A stretch of 64,000 nucleotides of DNA from Marmoricola endophyticus (GTDB lineage: Bacteria; Actinomycetota; Actinomycetes; Propionibacteriales; Nocardioidaceae): assembly GCF_014644415.1 (NCBI RefSeq), contig NZ_BMKQ01000001.1, forward strand, positions 2,109,556 to 2,173,555. Reading direction: 5' to 3'. Both the position numbers and the translations under genes were made by a program. Numbering within the stretch: position 1 is the first letter of the stretch; every line of letters begins with the position of its first letter. The notes below the pieces were generated by a model. That model was not told where the DNA came from. It searched no databases and saw nothing but the letters and a program-made list of their open reading frames with translations. Shown here piece by piece: positions 7,735 through 17,027 of the stretch.

Positions 7735-8663
7735 TACCAGGGGTACGCCGACCAGTCGGGCTCCCGCTTCTCCAGGAACTGGTCGCGGCCCTCGGTGGCC
7801 TCGTCGGTCATGTACGCGAGCCTCGTCGTCTCGCCGGCGAAGAGCTGCTGGCCGACGAGGCCGTCGTCGATGGCGTTGAAGGCGTACTTCAGCATCCGCT
7901 GCGCGGTCGGGGACTTGCCGTTGACCAGCCGACCCCACTCCAGCGCGGTCGCCTCGAGCTCGGCGTGCGGGACGGCGCGGTTGACGGTGCCCATCGCGAC
8001 GCCCTCGGCGGCGTCGTACGTCTGGCCGAGGAAGAAGATCTCGCGGGCCTTCTTCTGCCCGACCTGGCGGGCGAGGTACGCCGAGCCGAAGCCGGCGTCG
8101 AAGGAGCCGACGTCGGCGTCAGTCTGCTTGAACCGTGCCTCCTCGGCGCTGGCCAGCGTCATGTCGCACACGACGTGCAGGCTGTGGCCGCCGCCGGCGG
8201 TCCACCCGGGGACGACGCAGACGACGACCTTCGGCATGAACCGGATCAGCCGCTGCACCTCGAGGATGTGCAGCCGTCCCAGCCGCGCCTTGTCGGCCGG
8301 GCTGCGGGCGTCGACCGTCTCGCCGCCGGTGCCGTCCTCGTACTGGTAGCCCGAGCGGCCACGGATCCGCTGGTCGCCGCCGGTGCAGAACGCCCACTTG
8401 CCGTGCCGCTCCCCCGGGCCGTTGCCGGTGAGCAGCACGCAGCCGACGTCGGCAGTCGTCCGTGCGTGGTCGAGGACCCGCAGCAGCTCGTCGACGGTGT
8501 GCGGGCGGAACGCGTTGAGCACGTCGGGGCGGTCGAAGGCGACGCGTACGGTCCCGTGCGCCTTGGCCCGGTGGTAGGTCAGGTCGGTCAGGTCCTCGAA
8601 CCCGGGGACCACGTCCCACGCGGCCGGGTCGAACGTCTCGCTGACTCCCTCGATCGCACTCAT
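7728..8663 (-). CDS. menB: 1,4-dihydroxy-2-naphthoyl-CoA synthase
   Basis: MenB closes the second ring of the naphthoquinone in menaquinone synthesis. The crotonase fold is clear: RPDVLNAFRPHTVDEL near the N-terminus, the CTGGDQRIRG oxyanion-loop region with the disordered loop after it, VVPGWTAGGGHSLHVVCDMTLAS, and the MenB-specific QTDADVGSFDAGFGS. The C-terminus WSAYPWYY is characteristic of long actinobacterial MenB (311 residues). Neighbours are not menaquinone genes. A repeat cluster separates it from the upstream CPBP gene. Confidence 0.96.
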   Translation of the reverse strand: MSAIEGVSETFDPAAWDVVPGFEDLTDLTYHRAKAHGTVRVAFDRPDVLNAFRPHTVDELLRVLDHARTTADVGCVLLTGNGPGERHGKWAFCTGGDQRIRGRSGYQYEDGTGGETVDARSPADKARLGRLHILEVQRLIRFMPKVVVCVVPGWTAGGGHSLHVVCDMTLASAEEARFKQTDADVGSFDAGFGSAYLARQVGQKKAREIFFLGQTYDAAEGVAMGTVNRAVPHAELEATALEWGRLVNGKSPTAQRMLKYAFNAIDDGLVGQQLFAGETTRLAYMTDEATEGRDQFLEKREPDWSAYPWYY

Positions 8664-8705
8664 GGGCCGAGGCTAGAGGTACGGCGCGCCGTCGCCGCGG
8701 GTGCG

Positions 8706-8895
8706 GGTCTCGACAAGCTCGACCACCGTGCTCACCGGCGGTGCGTACCTCGCCGGGTCTCGACAAGCTCGACCGCCGTGGTCGACGCGGGTGCGTACGT
8801 CACTGGGTCTCGACGCGCTCGCTGGCGCTCGCTGCTCGACCACCTACCAGGTGGTCGAGCGCGAAGCGAGCGCAGCGAGCGAGCACGTCGAGACC
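8706..8895. repeat. Palindromic repeat cluster, locus 1
   Basis: Two short units beginning GGTCTCGACAAGCTCGACC (8706 and 8756) are followed by a large inverted repeat: a left arm from 8806 and a right arm ending at 8895, facing each other around CTACCAGG. The arms are built from CGCTCGC/GCGAGCG blocks and end in GGTCTCGAC and GTCGAGACC. Related sequence recurs at 21415-21608 and 60463-60504. It sits downstream of the CPBP gene and could also end its transcript. Confidence 0.8.
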
Positions 8896-8914
8896 TCCGC
8901 GCCCACGCGCGCAC

Positions 8915-9652
8915 TCAGCCCAGGAAGATCGCGGGGAGGGCGTAGAGCATCACGACCGACCAGGTCAGGTGGGTGAGCATCGGCGCGAGGACGCCGCCGG
9001 AGGCGCGGCGCTGGAGACCGACGACGGTCCCGACGAGGATCGCGGCGAAGGCGAGCATCACGTTGCCGGTCGCCAGGGTGGCGATGACGTACACCACGGT
9101 CGACCAGAGGACCGGGTTGCGCGGGATGGCGGCGTACACCGCGCCGCGGAAGAACAGCTCCTCCCCCAGGCCGTTGAGCAGGGTGACGGCCAGGACGGTG
9201 ACGCCGCCGCCCTGGTCGGCGTAGTCGAGGACCCTCGTGACCTGGGTGTCCAGCCAGGACAGGAACGGCAGGGCGTGGATCAGCAGCCCACCCACCACGA
9301 AGAGGGCGGCGAGGCCGAGCCCGAGCAGGACCGGGTGCACGACCGGCCGCGGGAGCACGCTGCCCTCGGGCAGCGGCACCCCCTTGTCGATCCGGCCGAG
9401 GTGGATCGGCCCCGAGGCGAAGGCACCGACCGCCCAGACCACAGCGAGCACCAGCGTCGAGACGATGAACGCGTTGCTGCCGGGGTCCAGGCGCAGCGAG
9501 TAGCCGAGCACCCCGCCGCCGATCAGCACGAACAGCACGGTGACCGCCTGCCGGCGACGGAACGCGGCCGGTGCCTGGCGGTGGTCCCGCTCCACCTGCC
9601 AGCGCAGGGAGGGGTAGAGCCAGTGCCAGAACCGCCAGCTCGACCCGGTCAC
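8915..9652 (-). CDS. CPBP-family intramembrane protein (type II CAAX protease-like)
   Basis: A membrane protein of 245 residues with about six helices. The first CPBP motif, EExxxR, is intact in GLGEELFFRG (about 161-170), and the late His motif is seen in THLTWS (about 227-232). The middle FxxxH motif is not obvious: the matching helix reads VYVIATLATGN, so activity as a protease is uncertain. I start it at the GTG at 9650-9652, 8 bp after the monooxygenase stop; the longer upstream reading is Arg/Ala-rich shadow. It is likely co-transcribed with the monooxygenase. Confidence 0.82.
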   Translation of the reverse strand: MTGSSWRFWHWLYPSLRWQVERDHRQAPAAFRRRQAVTVLFVLIGGGVLGYSLRLDPGSNAFIVSTLVLAVVWAVGAFASGPIHLGRIDKGVPLPEGSVLPRPVVHPVLLGLGLAALFVVGGLLIHALPFLSWLDTQVTRVLDYADQGGGVTVLAVTLLNGLGEELFFRGAVYAAIPRNPVLWSTVVYVIATLATGNVMLAFAAILVGTVVGLQRRASGGVLAPMLTHLTWSVVMLYALPAIFLG

Positions 9653-9660
9653 CGCGGGCC

Positions 9661-11115
9661 TCAGGCGAACTGCATGGCGTCGTCGTCCACCGGGGTACGA
9701 CGCATGGTCACCGCGTCGCGCAGGTAGTTCTGCTTGAGCATCCACGGCGCCCGGTCGCCCGACCGCGGGAACTCGTCGACCGCACGCAGCACGTAGCCCG
9801 CGGCGAAGTCCAGCAGCGGCCGCTCCTCGACCCCGGCCTGCCGCTGCGGGGTGAAGCTCCGCTTGCCGGTCGCGTCGAGGTGCTGCAGCAGGCGGACGAC
9901 GTAGTCGCAGACCAGGTCGGCCTTCAGCGTCCACGACGCGTTGGTGTAGCCGATGGTGAACACGAAGTTGGGCACGCCGGAGAGCAGCATCGCCTTGTAC
10001 GCCATCGTGTCAGGCAGCGAGACCGGCTCGCCGTCGACGGCGAGCGTCACGCCGCCCAGCGGCTTGAGGTTCAGCCCGGTGGCCGTGACCACGACGTCCG
10101 CGTCGAGCTCCTCCCCGGAGGTCAGCGCGATCCCCTTCGGCGTGAACCGCTCGATGGTGTCCGTCACGACCGTGGCGTCGCCGTCGCGGATCGCACGGAA
10201 CAGGTCGCCGTCGGGGACGACGCACAGCCGCTGGTCCCACGGGTCGTAGCGCGGCTTGAAGTGCGTGTCGACGTCGTACCCCGCAGGCAGGGCGGCGACG
10301 TTGAGGCGTCGCACGAGCGCGCGGACCCGGTCCGGCTTCCACCGGCTCATCGCGTACAGCGCCGACTGCTGCAGCACGCTGCGCCAGCGGTTCACGTGGT
10401 GCGCGGCCTTGGCCGGCAGCACCTTGCCCAACCGGCGGGCGACGGGGTCACGCGCCGGCAGCGGCATGATGTAGGTCGGCGAGCGCTGCAGCATGGTGAC
10501 GTGCCCGGCGCCCTCGGCCGCCAGCGCCGGCACCAGCGTGACCGCGGTCGCGCCCGAGCCGATCACCACGAACCGCTTGCCCGTCGCGTCGAGGTCCTCG
10601 GGCCACTGCTGGGGGTGGACGACGGTGCCCTCGAAGTCGGCCAGGTGCGGCAGGGCCGGGGTGAAGCCCGCGTCGTAGTCGTAGTAGCCGCTGGTCGACC
10701 AGAGCAGGTCGCAGGTCAGCGCCACCTGCTCACCGGCGTGCTCGACGAGCACCGCCCAGCGCTGGTCGGTCGAGGACCAGTCCGCAGCCACGACGCGGTG
10801 GTCGTAGCGGATCTGCTCGTCGATGCCGAACTCGCGGGCCGTCGCGCGGACGTACGACAGGATCGAGGGCCCGTCGGCGAGCTGCTTGTCGCCGTCCCAC
10901 GGCCGGAAGGAGTAGCCGAGGGTGAACATGTCGGAGTCCGAGCGCACCCCGGGGTAGCGGAAGAGGTCCCAGGTACCTCCCGAGGCGGCGCGGGCCTCCA
11001 GGACGGCGACGCTGCGCCTGCGCAGGCCCTTGCGGGCCGCGATCTCGAGCCGGCAGGCGGCGCCGATCCCCGAGAGCCCGGCACCGACGATCAGCACGTC
11101 CACGTGTTCCGCCAT
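9661..11115 (-). CDS. Baeyer-Villiger-type FAD monooxygenase (EthA-like)
   Basis: A flavin monooxygenase of 484 residues that uses NADPH and O2 to insert oxygen next to ketones or at heteroatoms. It has the FAD Rossmann motif GAGLSG (11-16), the segment GGTWDLFRYPGVRSDSDM typical of the EthA group, the BVMO fingerprint F161-E-G-x3-H167-x3-W171-P172, and the NADPH motif VIGSGATA after it. Substrate is unknown; EthA-like enzymes act on ketones and thioamides. The CPBP gene follows after 8 bp. Confidence 0.92.
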   Translation of the reverse strand: MAEHVDVLIVGAGLSGIGAACRLEIAARKGLRRRSVAVLEARAASGGTWDLFRYPGVRSDSDMFTLGYSFRPWDGDKQLADGPSILSYVRATAREFGIDEQIRYDHRVVAADWSSTDQRWAVLVEHAGEQVALTCDLLWSTSGYYDYDAGFTPALPHLADFEGTVVHPQQWPEDLDATGKRFVVIGSGATAVTLVPALAAEGAGHVTMLQRSPTYIMPLPARDPVARRLGKVLPAKAAHHVNRWRSVLQQSALYAMSRWKPDRVRALVRRLNVAALPAGYDVDTHFKPRYDPWDQRLCVVPDGDLFRAIRDGDATVVTDTIERFTPKGIALTSGEELDADVVVTATGLNLKPLGGVTLAVDGEPVSLPDTMAYKAMLLSGVPNFVFTIGYTNASWTLKADLVCDYVVRLLQHLDATGKRSFTPQRQAGVEERPLLDFAAGYVLRAVDEFPRSGDRAPWMLKQNYLRDAVTMRRTPVDDDAMQFA

Positions 11116-11165
11116 GGCCCGAGTCTAGGGAGGGTTACCGACGAGTCGGACGCCCCGTCGGGTGG

Positions 11166-12152
11166 TCAGCCCTCGTCGCGCTTGCGCGGCCGCTTCACCC
11201 GCCACGCCTCGACGTGGTGGTAGCCCTTGACCGAGGCCCGTCGGATCCGGCGCAGCCGGAACTCCGCCTCGTCCGGGTCCGCCTCGGTCAGCGCCTCGTG
11301 CGCGCCGCCGTCGGCGAGCACGGTGCCCGGCCGGGCCAGGGAGGTCAGCCGGGAGGCGAGGTTGACCGTGGAGCCGTAGACATCTCCGAGCCGGCTGTAG
11401 ACGGCGCCGTACGCCACCCCGGCCCGGACCTCGGGGAATTCCTCGTCCTCGGCGTGCCGCTCGGAGAGCACGCGAGCGACGCGGACCGCCTCGACCGGGT
11501 CGTCGACGACGAAGAGCACCTCGTCGCCGATCGTCTTGATCAGCTGCCCACCGTGCTCGACGACGGTGCTGCTCGCGGTGCTCTCGAAGCCCTCCACGAG
11601 CGCGAGCAGCTCGGACTCGTCGAGGTGCTGGCTGGTCGAGGTGTAGCCGACGATGTCGACGAACCCGACGGCACGCGTCGGCGCATCGCCCTCGGGCCGG
11701 TCGAGCAGCCGGCCGGAGGCCGCCATCAGGTGCCGGCGCCAGACGTACTCCTGCAGCGAGGCCACCAGCGGGATCACGTCGTCGGCCAGCTCACCCACCC
11801 GGGCCTCGGGGTCCGGAGCCTCCGCGGCGACCCGCGCGAACAGCGTCGCCTGCCACTCGGCCAGCCGGGCGAAGCTGCGCCCCCAGCTGCGGACCAGCGT
11901 CGTGCTGGAGTCGCGGTCGACGATGCCGGCGTCGAAGAGCTGCGTGACGCTCTTCAGCGCCTCGAGGTCGGCCTGGGTGAAGATCCGCTGGTCGTCCCCG
12001 ACGTGCGCGAACCCGAGCGCGCGCCACAGCTCCTCGGCCGTCTCCAGGGGCAGCTCAGCGCGCTCCACGAGGTCGCGCCGGGTGTAGCAGGGCTCCCCGC
12101 CCAGGAGCAGCTGCTCCAGACGCCCCGCCAGAGACCCGGGCTCCTCGCTCAC
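11166..12152 (-). CDS. Class III adenylate cyclase with N-terminal regulatory domain
   Basis: Makes cAMP from ATP. Residues 1-155 form an all-helical domain like the autoinhibitory region of mycobacterial Rv1264-type cyclases. The catalytic domain follows: metal-binding D166 (FVDIVGYTS) and D210 (GDEVLF), purine-selecting K206 and D257, and transition-state N264 and R268 (NLASR). All six residues needed for activity are present, so it should be a true adenylate cyclase. It starts 7 bp after the stop of the cyclic-nucleotide-binding gene, and the two are almost certainly one transcript. Confidence 0.93.
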   Translation of the reverse strand: MSEEPGSLAGRLEQLLLGGEPCYTRRDLVERAELPLETAEELWRALGFAHVGDDQRIFTQADLEALKSVTQLFDAGIVDRDSSTTLVRSWGRSFARLAEWQATLFARVAAEAPDPEARVGELADDVIPLVASLQEYVWRRHLMAASGRLLDRPEGDAPTRAVGFVDIVGYTSTSQHLDESELLALVEGFESTASSTVVEHGGQLIKTIGDEVLFVVDDPVEAVRVARVLSERHAEDEEFPEVRAGVAYGAVYSRLGDVYGSTVNLASRLTSLARPGTVLADGGAHEALTEADPDEAEFRLRRIRRASVKGYHHVEAWRVKRPRKRDEG

Positions 12153-12159
12153 GAGCGCG

Positions 12160-12546
12160 CTACTTGCGCCGGTCGGCGGCCGCGTCGAGGGCCTCGGCGA
12201 AGGTCGGGATCTCCTCGCGCAGCCTCTCGACCGTCTCCCGGGTGAAGTGCAGGACGCACGCGTCGGTGGTGGTGACGACGGAGGCGTTGCGCAGCTTGTG
12301 GCTCACGATCGCCGTCTCCCCGACGACGTCGCCGGGCCCCAGGGTGGCGATCTCCTCCTTGCCCTTGCGGACCGAGAGCTCACCCTCCAAGACGATGTAG
12401 GCCTTGTCGGCGGGGGTCTTCTCGCTCATCAAGGACCAGTTCGCGGGGACGTTGACCTCCGTGCCGGCTTTGGCGATGCGCTTGACGTCCTTGTCGCTGA
12501 GCCGGTCGAAGATCGGGATGTCCCCGATCGAAGGCTTGCTGCTCAC
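12160..12546 (-). CDS. Single-domain cyclic-nucleotide-binding protein
   Basis: A 128-residue protein made of one cyclic-nucleotide-binding domain and nothing else. The phosphate-binding cassette is intact: G76-E77 in GDVVGETAIV and R86 in LRNASVV, so cAMP binding is plausible. There is no DNA-binding domain or catalytic domain, so it may act as a cAMP buffer or pass the signal by protein contact; that is inference. It is the first gene of the pair with the adenylate cyclase. Confidence 0.88.
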   Translation of the reverse strand: MSSKPSIGDIPIFDRLSDKDVKRIAKAGTEVNVPANWSLMSEKTPADKAYIVLEGELSVRKGKEEIATLGPGDVVGETAIVSHKLRNASVVTTTDACVLHFTRETVERLREEIPTFAEALDAAADRRK

Positions 12547-12693
12547 GCGCGCTCCTCATCTCATCTCCGACCCGCCCCGGGTGGGCGGACCGACGAGTCC
12601 CTCCGCCGCGGTGATCCTCCCGTGCCGGCCCGGGTCTGTCCAGATGATCCCCGCCATGCGCGGCCACCCGGCTCGTACGGGCGTCCGTGCAGG

Positions 12694-15420
12694 TCAGCGC
12701 TCGGTGAGGGCCGCCCACGTGGACTGCACCTGGGCGACGTCCTCCGCGGTCCCGTGCTCGGCCAGGAGTGCGGAGGAGGCCCGCGCCAGCGGCACCGCCT
12801 CCTCGGCCCGGCCCGCCTGGACCAGGATGACCGCCGCCTGGTGCTCGAGCAGGCCGCGCAGCCGCTTCTCCTCGATCGGGTCGGCGAAGCGGGTGGTCGG
12901 GTCGTCGGGCTCCAGCGGAGTGATGTCGCGCGTCTCCGGGATGATCGACCCGAGCGTGGACAGTGCCTCGGTGACCCGCCCGCCGCTGGCCTGGACGCCG
13001 GCGAGCTGCCGCAGGCTGGAGACCAGCCGGTGCCGGTCCCCCAGGTGCCGCGAGATCCGCGCCGCCGCCACCAGCTGCTGACCGGCCTCGTCGACGCGAC
13101 CGGAGCGGGCGTACGTCGCGCCGGCCGCCTCGCTGGCCGCCGCGGCGTCCGGCAGCTGGTCGGTACGACGAAAGCCCTCCGCCGCCGTCGCGAAGTGCTC
13201 GGCGGCGAGGTCCGGCCGCTCGCAGGCGAGCAGCGCCCGCCCGAGCGCCCAGGCCGTCACGGCCAGGAAGGGCGAGCCCTCCCGCGCCAGCGCGGCGACC
13301 GCCGGCTCGAGCACCTCCGCCGACTCGTGGGCGTTGCCGGTCTCGAGCAGCCCGGTGCCGAGCACGCGGTGGGCCAGCGAGCGGCGGACGACGTCGGCGG
13401 GCCCGGCGCGCAGCAGCAGCTCGTGGGCGGCGTCGATCGCCTCCTCCCAGCGCTCGTCGGCGAGAAGCACGTCGCACAGCTCGGCCCGCAGACCGAGCGG
13501 GTCGGTGATGCCGACCTCGTCGGCGGCGGCGACGGCCTCGGAGTACGCCTGCGCGGCGGTGGTGAGGTCGCCTTGCTGCTGGGCCAGCTTGGCCCGGGTG
13601 GCGAGGAGCGTGACCGCGACCGGCACCATCTCGTGGGTCTCGGCCTCGGCCTCCGCCTCCTCCAGCAGGTCGACGGCTCGTGCCGGATCGGCCCAGACGG
13701 CGGCGTACGCGGCCCCCTGCAGCGCGGTCACCCGCCAGCGCGGCTGGCCGGCCTGCTCGAAGAGCGTGGCGGCGCGCTCGGCGTACGCCTGGCCGCGGAC
13801 CGGGTCCGAGGAGCGGCTCAGCGTGAGCAGCCCCGACGCCGCCTCCTTCAGCTCGCCCTCGTCGACGAGCTCCTCGACCAGCTTCTCCGCCCGCGACCAC
13901 GCGGTCCGGTCGCCCGCGACCGCCTGGCGGTGGAGCACGTCGATGTCGACCCGCTGGGCCGCCGCCTGGCTGCCGGAGAGCCGGGCCGAGGCGGCCGCGC
14001 TCTCGAGCAGCTCCTCAGCGAAGGCGGGGTCGCGCTGCGCCCGCTCGCAGGCCAGCGAGCGACGCTCGAGGTACGCGACGGCGAAGTGCTCCAGCGTCCC
14101 GGACGCGGGCAGCAGGTGGTCCCGGTCGACCGACCAGCCCTCGATGAGCTCCATGACCCGCGCCCCGTCGAAGGCGTCGCTGGCGCCGATCAGCTCGGCG
14201 GCGTAGCCCAGCGCCCCGGCGGGCAGCGCCGACTCGGGCGGCGCCGTCCGCTCGACCCCGCCGGCGAGCGCCACGTCGAGCAGGTCGTACGAGCGCGCCT
14301 CCTCCGAGGCCCCCTCGGCGTGCAGCCGGATCCGGGTCAGCTCCCGGACCCGCGAGCCCACCCGGTCGGTCCCGTTGCGGCGGTCGAACGCCTCGGCCAG
14401 CTCGCGCCCGACGGTCGCGAAGGTGCTGATCGCCGCGTCGAGCGCCAGCCCGTCGACGACCGGAGGAGCGATCCGGTGCCCGCGTCCCGCCCGGAGCACG
14501 CGGGAGGCGACCGCGGCGGCGCACATCCGCTCGACGTCGTCCATCTCCGCGGCGGCCGGGCCGTTGAGGAGCACGACCAGCTGCTGGGCCAGGCGGGAGG
14601 CCCGGCCGGGGCGCCCCGCCCGCAGGAGGTACATCACGTGGTCGGCCATCGCCGAGGCGTGCCGCGGTCGTCCGGCGACCAGCAGCCACCCGGCCCGGTG
14701 GTACGCCTCGGCGGTGTCGCCGAGGCCCAGCCGCGCCGCCCAGTCGGCGGCCTCGCCGTAGAGCCGGTGCGGCTCACGGTCGCAGGACCGTCGGCCCTCC
14801 AGCAGGTCGCGAGCCCGCTCGAGGGCACCCTGGAGGTCCCCGGCCTCGGCGAGGAAGCGGGCGTCGGTGGCGATGTCGCACACCGCGCAGTCGCTGAGCT
14901 CGTCGCGCGGGCTGCGCCGCCACACGGAGAGCCAGCGGTCGAAGACGGCCGGGTCGTCGATGTCGCGGGCGAGCAGGGCGCGGTACTTCGCGAACAGGTT
15001 CGGCGAGACCCGCTCGGCGCGGTAGCGGCGCTCGATGTCGGCGTACACGCGGAGCACCAGGGGCAGCGGGAGGGTCGTCGTGCGCCGGGTCCGCTGCAGC
15101 GCGAAGCGGCACTCCCAGAGGATCTCGAAGCGCTGCCGGTCGGTGAGGACCCCCGACACGTCTGCGGCTCCGTGCCCGTCCCCGTCGGCGAGGGCGCTGA
15201 GCAGCCAGGCGATGTGCGGCAGCTCGCGCTCACCCGGGCGGGAGGCGTCGTACGCGGCGACGAGGTTGATCCTCGCCTGCACCTGCAGGCCGACCCCCGC
15301 GGCGCCCTCGAGGTGGCGCGCGCTGTCCAGGGCACGCTCGGCGGCGGCGACCTGCTCCTCACCGGGTGGGAGAGCGTCGGCGACCCGGAGCAGCTGCTCC
15401 ACCTCGACGACGCTCGACAT
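12694..15420 (-). CDS. Large tetratricopeptide-repeat protein
   Basis: A cytoplasmic 908-residue protein made almost wholly of helical repeats of TPR type, for example near the C-terminus ARAVDLLEEAEAEAE, the AALAREGSPFLAVTAWALGRALLA unit and AEHFATAAEGFRRTDQLPDAA. No signal peptide, kinase, ATPase or DNA-binding domain is visible. The ATG has a good GGAGGG site upstream. Such proteins are scaffolds for protein contacts; the partner is unknown. It lies 147 bp upstream of nothing related on its strand (the cAMP pair follows), so a functional link to cAMP signalling is only a possibility. Confidence 0.8.
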   Translation of the reverse strand: MSSVVEVEQLLRVADALPPGEEQVAAAERALDSARHLEGAAGVGLQVQARINLVAAYDASRPGERELPHIAWLLSALADGDGHGAADVSGVLTDRQRFEILWECRFALQRTRRTTTLPLPLVLRVYADIERRYRAERVSPNLFAKYRALLARDIDDPAVFDRWLSVWRRSPRDELSDCAVCDIATDARFLAEAGDLQGALERARDLLEGRRSCDREPHRLYGEAADWAARLGLGDTAEAYHRAGWLLVAGRPRHASAMADHVMYLLRAGRPGRASRLAQQLVVLLNGPAAAEMDDVERMCAAAVASRVLRAGRGHRIAPPVVDGLALDAAISTFATVGRELAEAFDRRNGTDRVGSRVRELTRIRLHAEGASEEARSYDLLDVALAGGVERTAPPESALPAGALGYAAELIGASDAFDGARVMELIEGWSVDRDHLLPASGTLEHFAVAYLERRSLACERAQRDPAFAEELLESAAASARLSGSQAAAQRVDIDVLHRQAVAGDRTAWSRAEKLVEELVDEGELKEAASGLLTLSRSSDPVRGQAYAERAATLFEQAGQPRWRVTALQGAAYAAVWADPARAVDLLEEAEAEAETHEMVPVAVTLLATRAKLAQQQGDLTTAAQAYSEAVAAADEVGITDPLGLRAELCDVLLADERWEEAIDAAHELLLRAGPADVVRRSLAHRVLGTGLLETGNAHESAEVLEPAVAALAREGSPFLAVTAWALGRALLACERPDLAAEHFATAAEGFRRTDQLPDAAAASEAAGATYARSGRVDEAGQQLVAAARISRHLGDRHRLVSSLRQLAGVQASGGRVTEALSTLGSIIPETRDITPLEPDDPTTRFADPIEEKRLRGLLEHQAAVILVQAGRAEEAVPLARASSALLAEHGTAEDVAQVQSTWAALTER

Positions 15421-15541
15421 GTGCCCTCCTCGTCCGCCCGGCTGCCGACCGGTCGGGGCCGGCGGCGACCGCGACAGGCTACGCGGGCGTCCGCACGCGC
15501 GGCGAGCCGTGCAGGTCAGGCCGTGGGCGGGCCCGCGCGGC

Positions 15542-15934
15542 TCAGAGCCGGGGCGAGCGCCCGAAGGACCAGAGCGCCACCCAGACCGCCCCGACGACCA
15601 GGGCCATCGCGCCCGGAATGTGCACCGCGAGGCTCATCCGGTCCCCGGTGGCGGCCTGGACGAACGTGTAGACGAAGACGATCACGGCGATCACCCCGGG
15701 CCACGGCGAGGTGCGCGTGCGGTACCAGTGCGCGCCGGCCGCGACGGCCGCGAACCCGCTCACGACGTGCAGCACGATCGCGCCGGTGGCGTGCAGGTCG
15801 ACCGGGCCGGGGAACAGTCGGCCGGCCGTGACGAACTGCCAGGCGAGGTTGACCACGGTGAGCACGGCGAACACCTGCAGGGCGCGCAGCGTGCCGGGGC
15901 TGGAGGTACGGGCGGGGCCGGTGGCTGCACTCAT
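15542..15934 (-). CDS. Four-helix integral membrane protein
   Basis: This 130-residue protein has four hydrophobic segments (about 16-34, 48-66, 76-93 and 103-122) with His residues in the second and fourth, and a short basic tail. The layout resembles small actinobacterial membrane proteins of unknown role; no motif gives a function. The ATG is preceded by GAGGAGA at a good distance. It is flanked by the TPR gene downstream and the BASS transporter upstream on the same strand. Confidence 0.75.
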   Translation of the reverse strand: MSAATGPARTSSPGTLRALQVFAVLTVVNLAWQFVTAGRLFPGPVDLHATGAIVLHVVSGFAAVAAGAHWYRTRTSPWPGVIAVIVFVYTFVQAATGDRMSLAVHIPGAMALVVGAVWVALWSFGRSPRL

Positions 15935-16015
15935 CTGCGTCTCCTCGGGGTCACGGCCGACGATAGACCCCGGCGCGGACCCGTGGCTGTGATCAGGCTG
16001 TGAGTGCGCCGAGGG

Positions 16016-16990
16016 TCAGCTGCTGCCGGCCGTCACCGGCTCGGCGACGCCGGCCGGGTCGGGGCGCCGGGACCAGCGCCCGGCGACCAGCGAGCCCGAG
16101 ACGTTGTGCCAGACCGAGAAGATCGCCGCCGGGAGCGCGGCGGCCGGGCTGAAGTGCGCCCCGGCCAGCGCGGCCGCGAGACCGGAGTTCTGCATGCCGA
16201 CCTCGATCGAGACCGCCCTCCGGCTCGGCACGTCCAGCCCGGAGACCTTGCCGATGGCGTAGCCGAGCGCGAGCCCGATCAGGTTGTGCAGCGCGACGGC
16301 GACCACGAGCAGGACACCGATGTCGAGCAGCGTGTCCGCACTGCCGGCGACCACCGCCATCACCACGACGGTGATGCCGAGGACCGAGACCAGCGGGAGG
16401 ACCTCCAGGAGTCGGTCGACGAGCCCGGGAAGGAGCAGTCGCAGCACCACGCCGAGCACGACGGGCACCAGCACGACCTGGAGGATCGAGACGAACAGAC
16501 CGCCGGTGTCCACGGGCAGGAAGCGTCCCGCCAGCCAGAGGACGAGCAGCGGCGTCAGCAGCGGGGCGAGCAGCGTCGACACCGTGGTCATCGCGACGGA
16601 CAGGGCCGTGTCCCCCTTCGCGAGGTAGACCATCACGTTGGATGCCGTCCCTCCCGGCGCGGAGCCGACCAGCACCATCCCCGCGGTCAGCGCGGGCGAG
16701 AGGTCGAGCAGGGTCGCCACGCCCAGGCCGGTGAGCGGCATGACGACGTACTGCGCCGCCACGCCGAGCGCGATCGCCCAGGGCCGTCTCGCCACGATCG
16801 CGAAGTCGCCGGCGCGCAGGGTCATCCCCATCCCGAGCATGATCACCGCCAGCAGCCACGGGACCGCGGGCCCGAGCGGGCTGAAGGTGCCGGGCGTCAG
16901 CAGCGCGATGCCGCCGGCGACGAGGACGATGAGGGCGAACCACCGCCCGGTGAACGCGTTGACGGCGGCGAGTCGGGCGAGTCGCGACAT
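16016..16990 (-). CDS. Bile acid:sodium symporter (BASS) family transporter
   Basis: A membrane transporter of 324 residues with about ten helices. The BASS signatures are visible: LGMGMTLRAGDF near the N-terminus, VGSAPGGTASNVMVYLAKGD in the first crossover, and EVGMQNSGLAAALA in the second. Family members import organic anions such as pantoate, pyruvate or bile acids with Na+; the substrate here is unknown. The start at the ATG at 16988-16990 is 37 bp after the stop of the split-barrel protein, so it may belong to the same transcript as the B12 sensor. Confidence 0.9.
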   Translation of the reverse strand: MSRLARLAAVNAFTGRWFALIVLVAGGIALLTPGTFSPLGPAVPWLLAVIMLGMGMTLRAGDFAIVARRPWAIALGVAAQYVVMPLTGLGVATLLDLSPALTAGMVLVGSAPGGTASNVMVYLAKGDTALSVAMTTVSTLLAPLLTPLLVLWLAGRFLPVDTGGLFVSILQVVLVPVVLGVVLRLLLPGLVDRLLEVLPLVSVLGITVVVMAVVAGSADTLLDIGVLLVVAVALHNLIGLALGYAIGKVSGLDVPSRRAVSIEVGMQNSGLAAALAGAHFSPAAALPAAIFSVWHNVSGSLVAGRWSRRPDPAGVAEPVTAGSS

Positions 16991-17027
16991 GCTCCGCACC
17001 TTCGCACACCGCCGAGGAGGCGAGGCC

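Noticed and set aside
8706-8895. CRISPR-like direct repeats.
   Set aside because: The units differ in length and are inverted as well as direct; there are no regular spacers and no cas genes.
12247-15831. A 1194-codon open frame on the plus strand.
   Set aside because: It is antisense to the TPR protein gene and has the Arg/Gly/Val-rich, motif-free composition of a shadow frame in GC-rich DNA.
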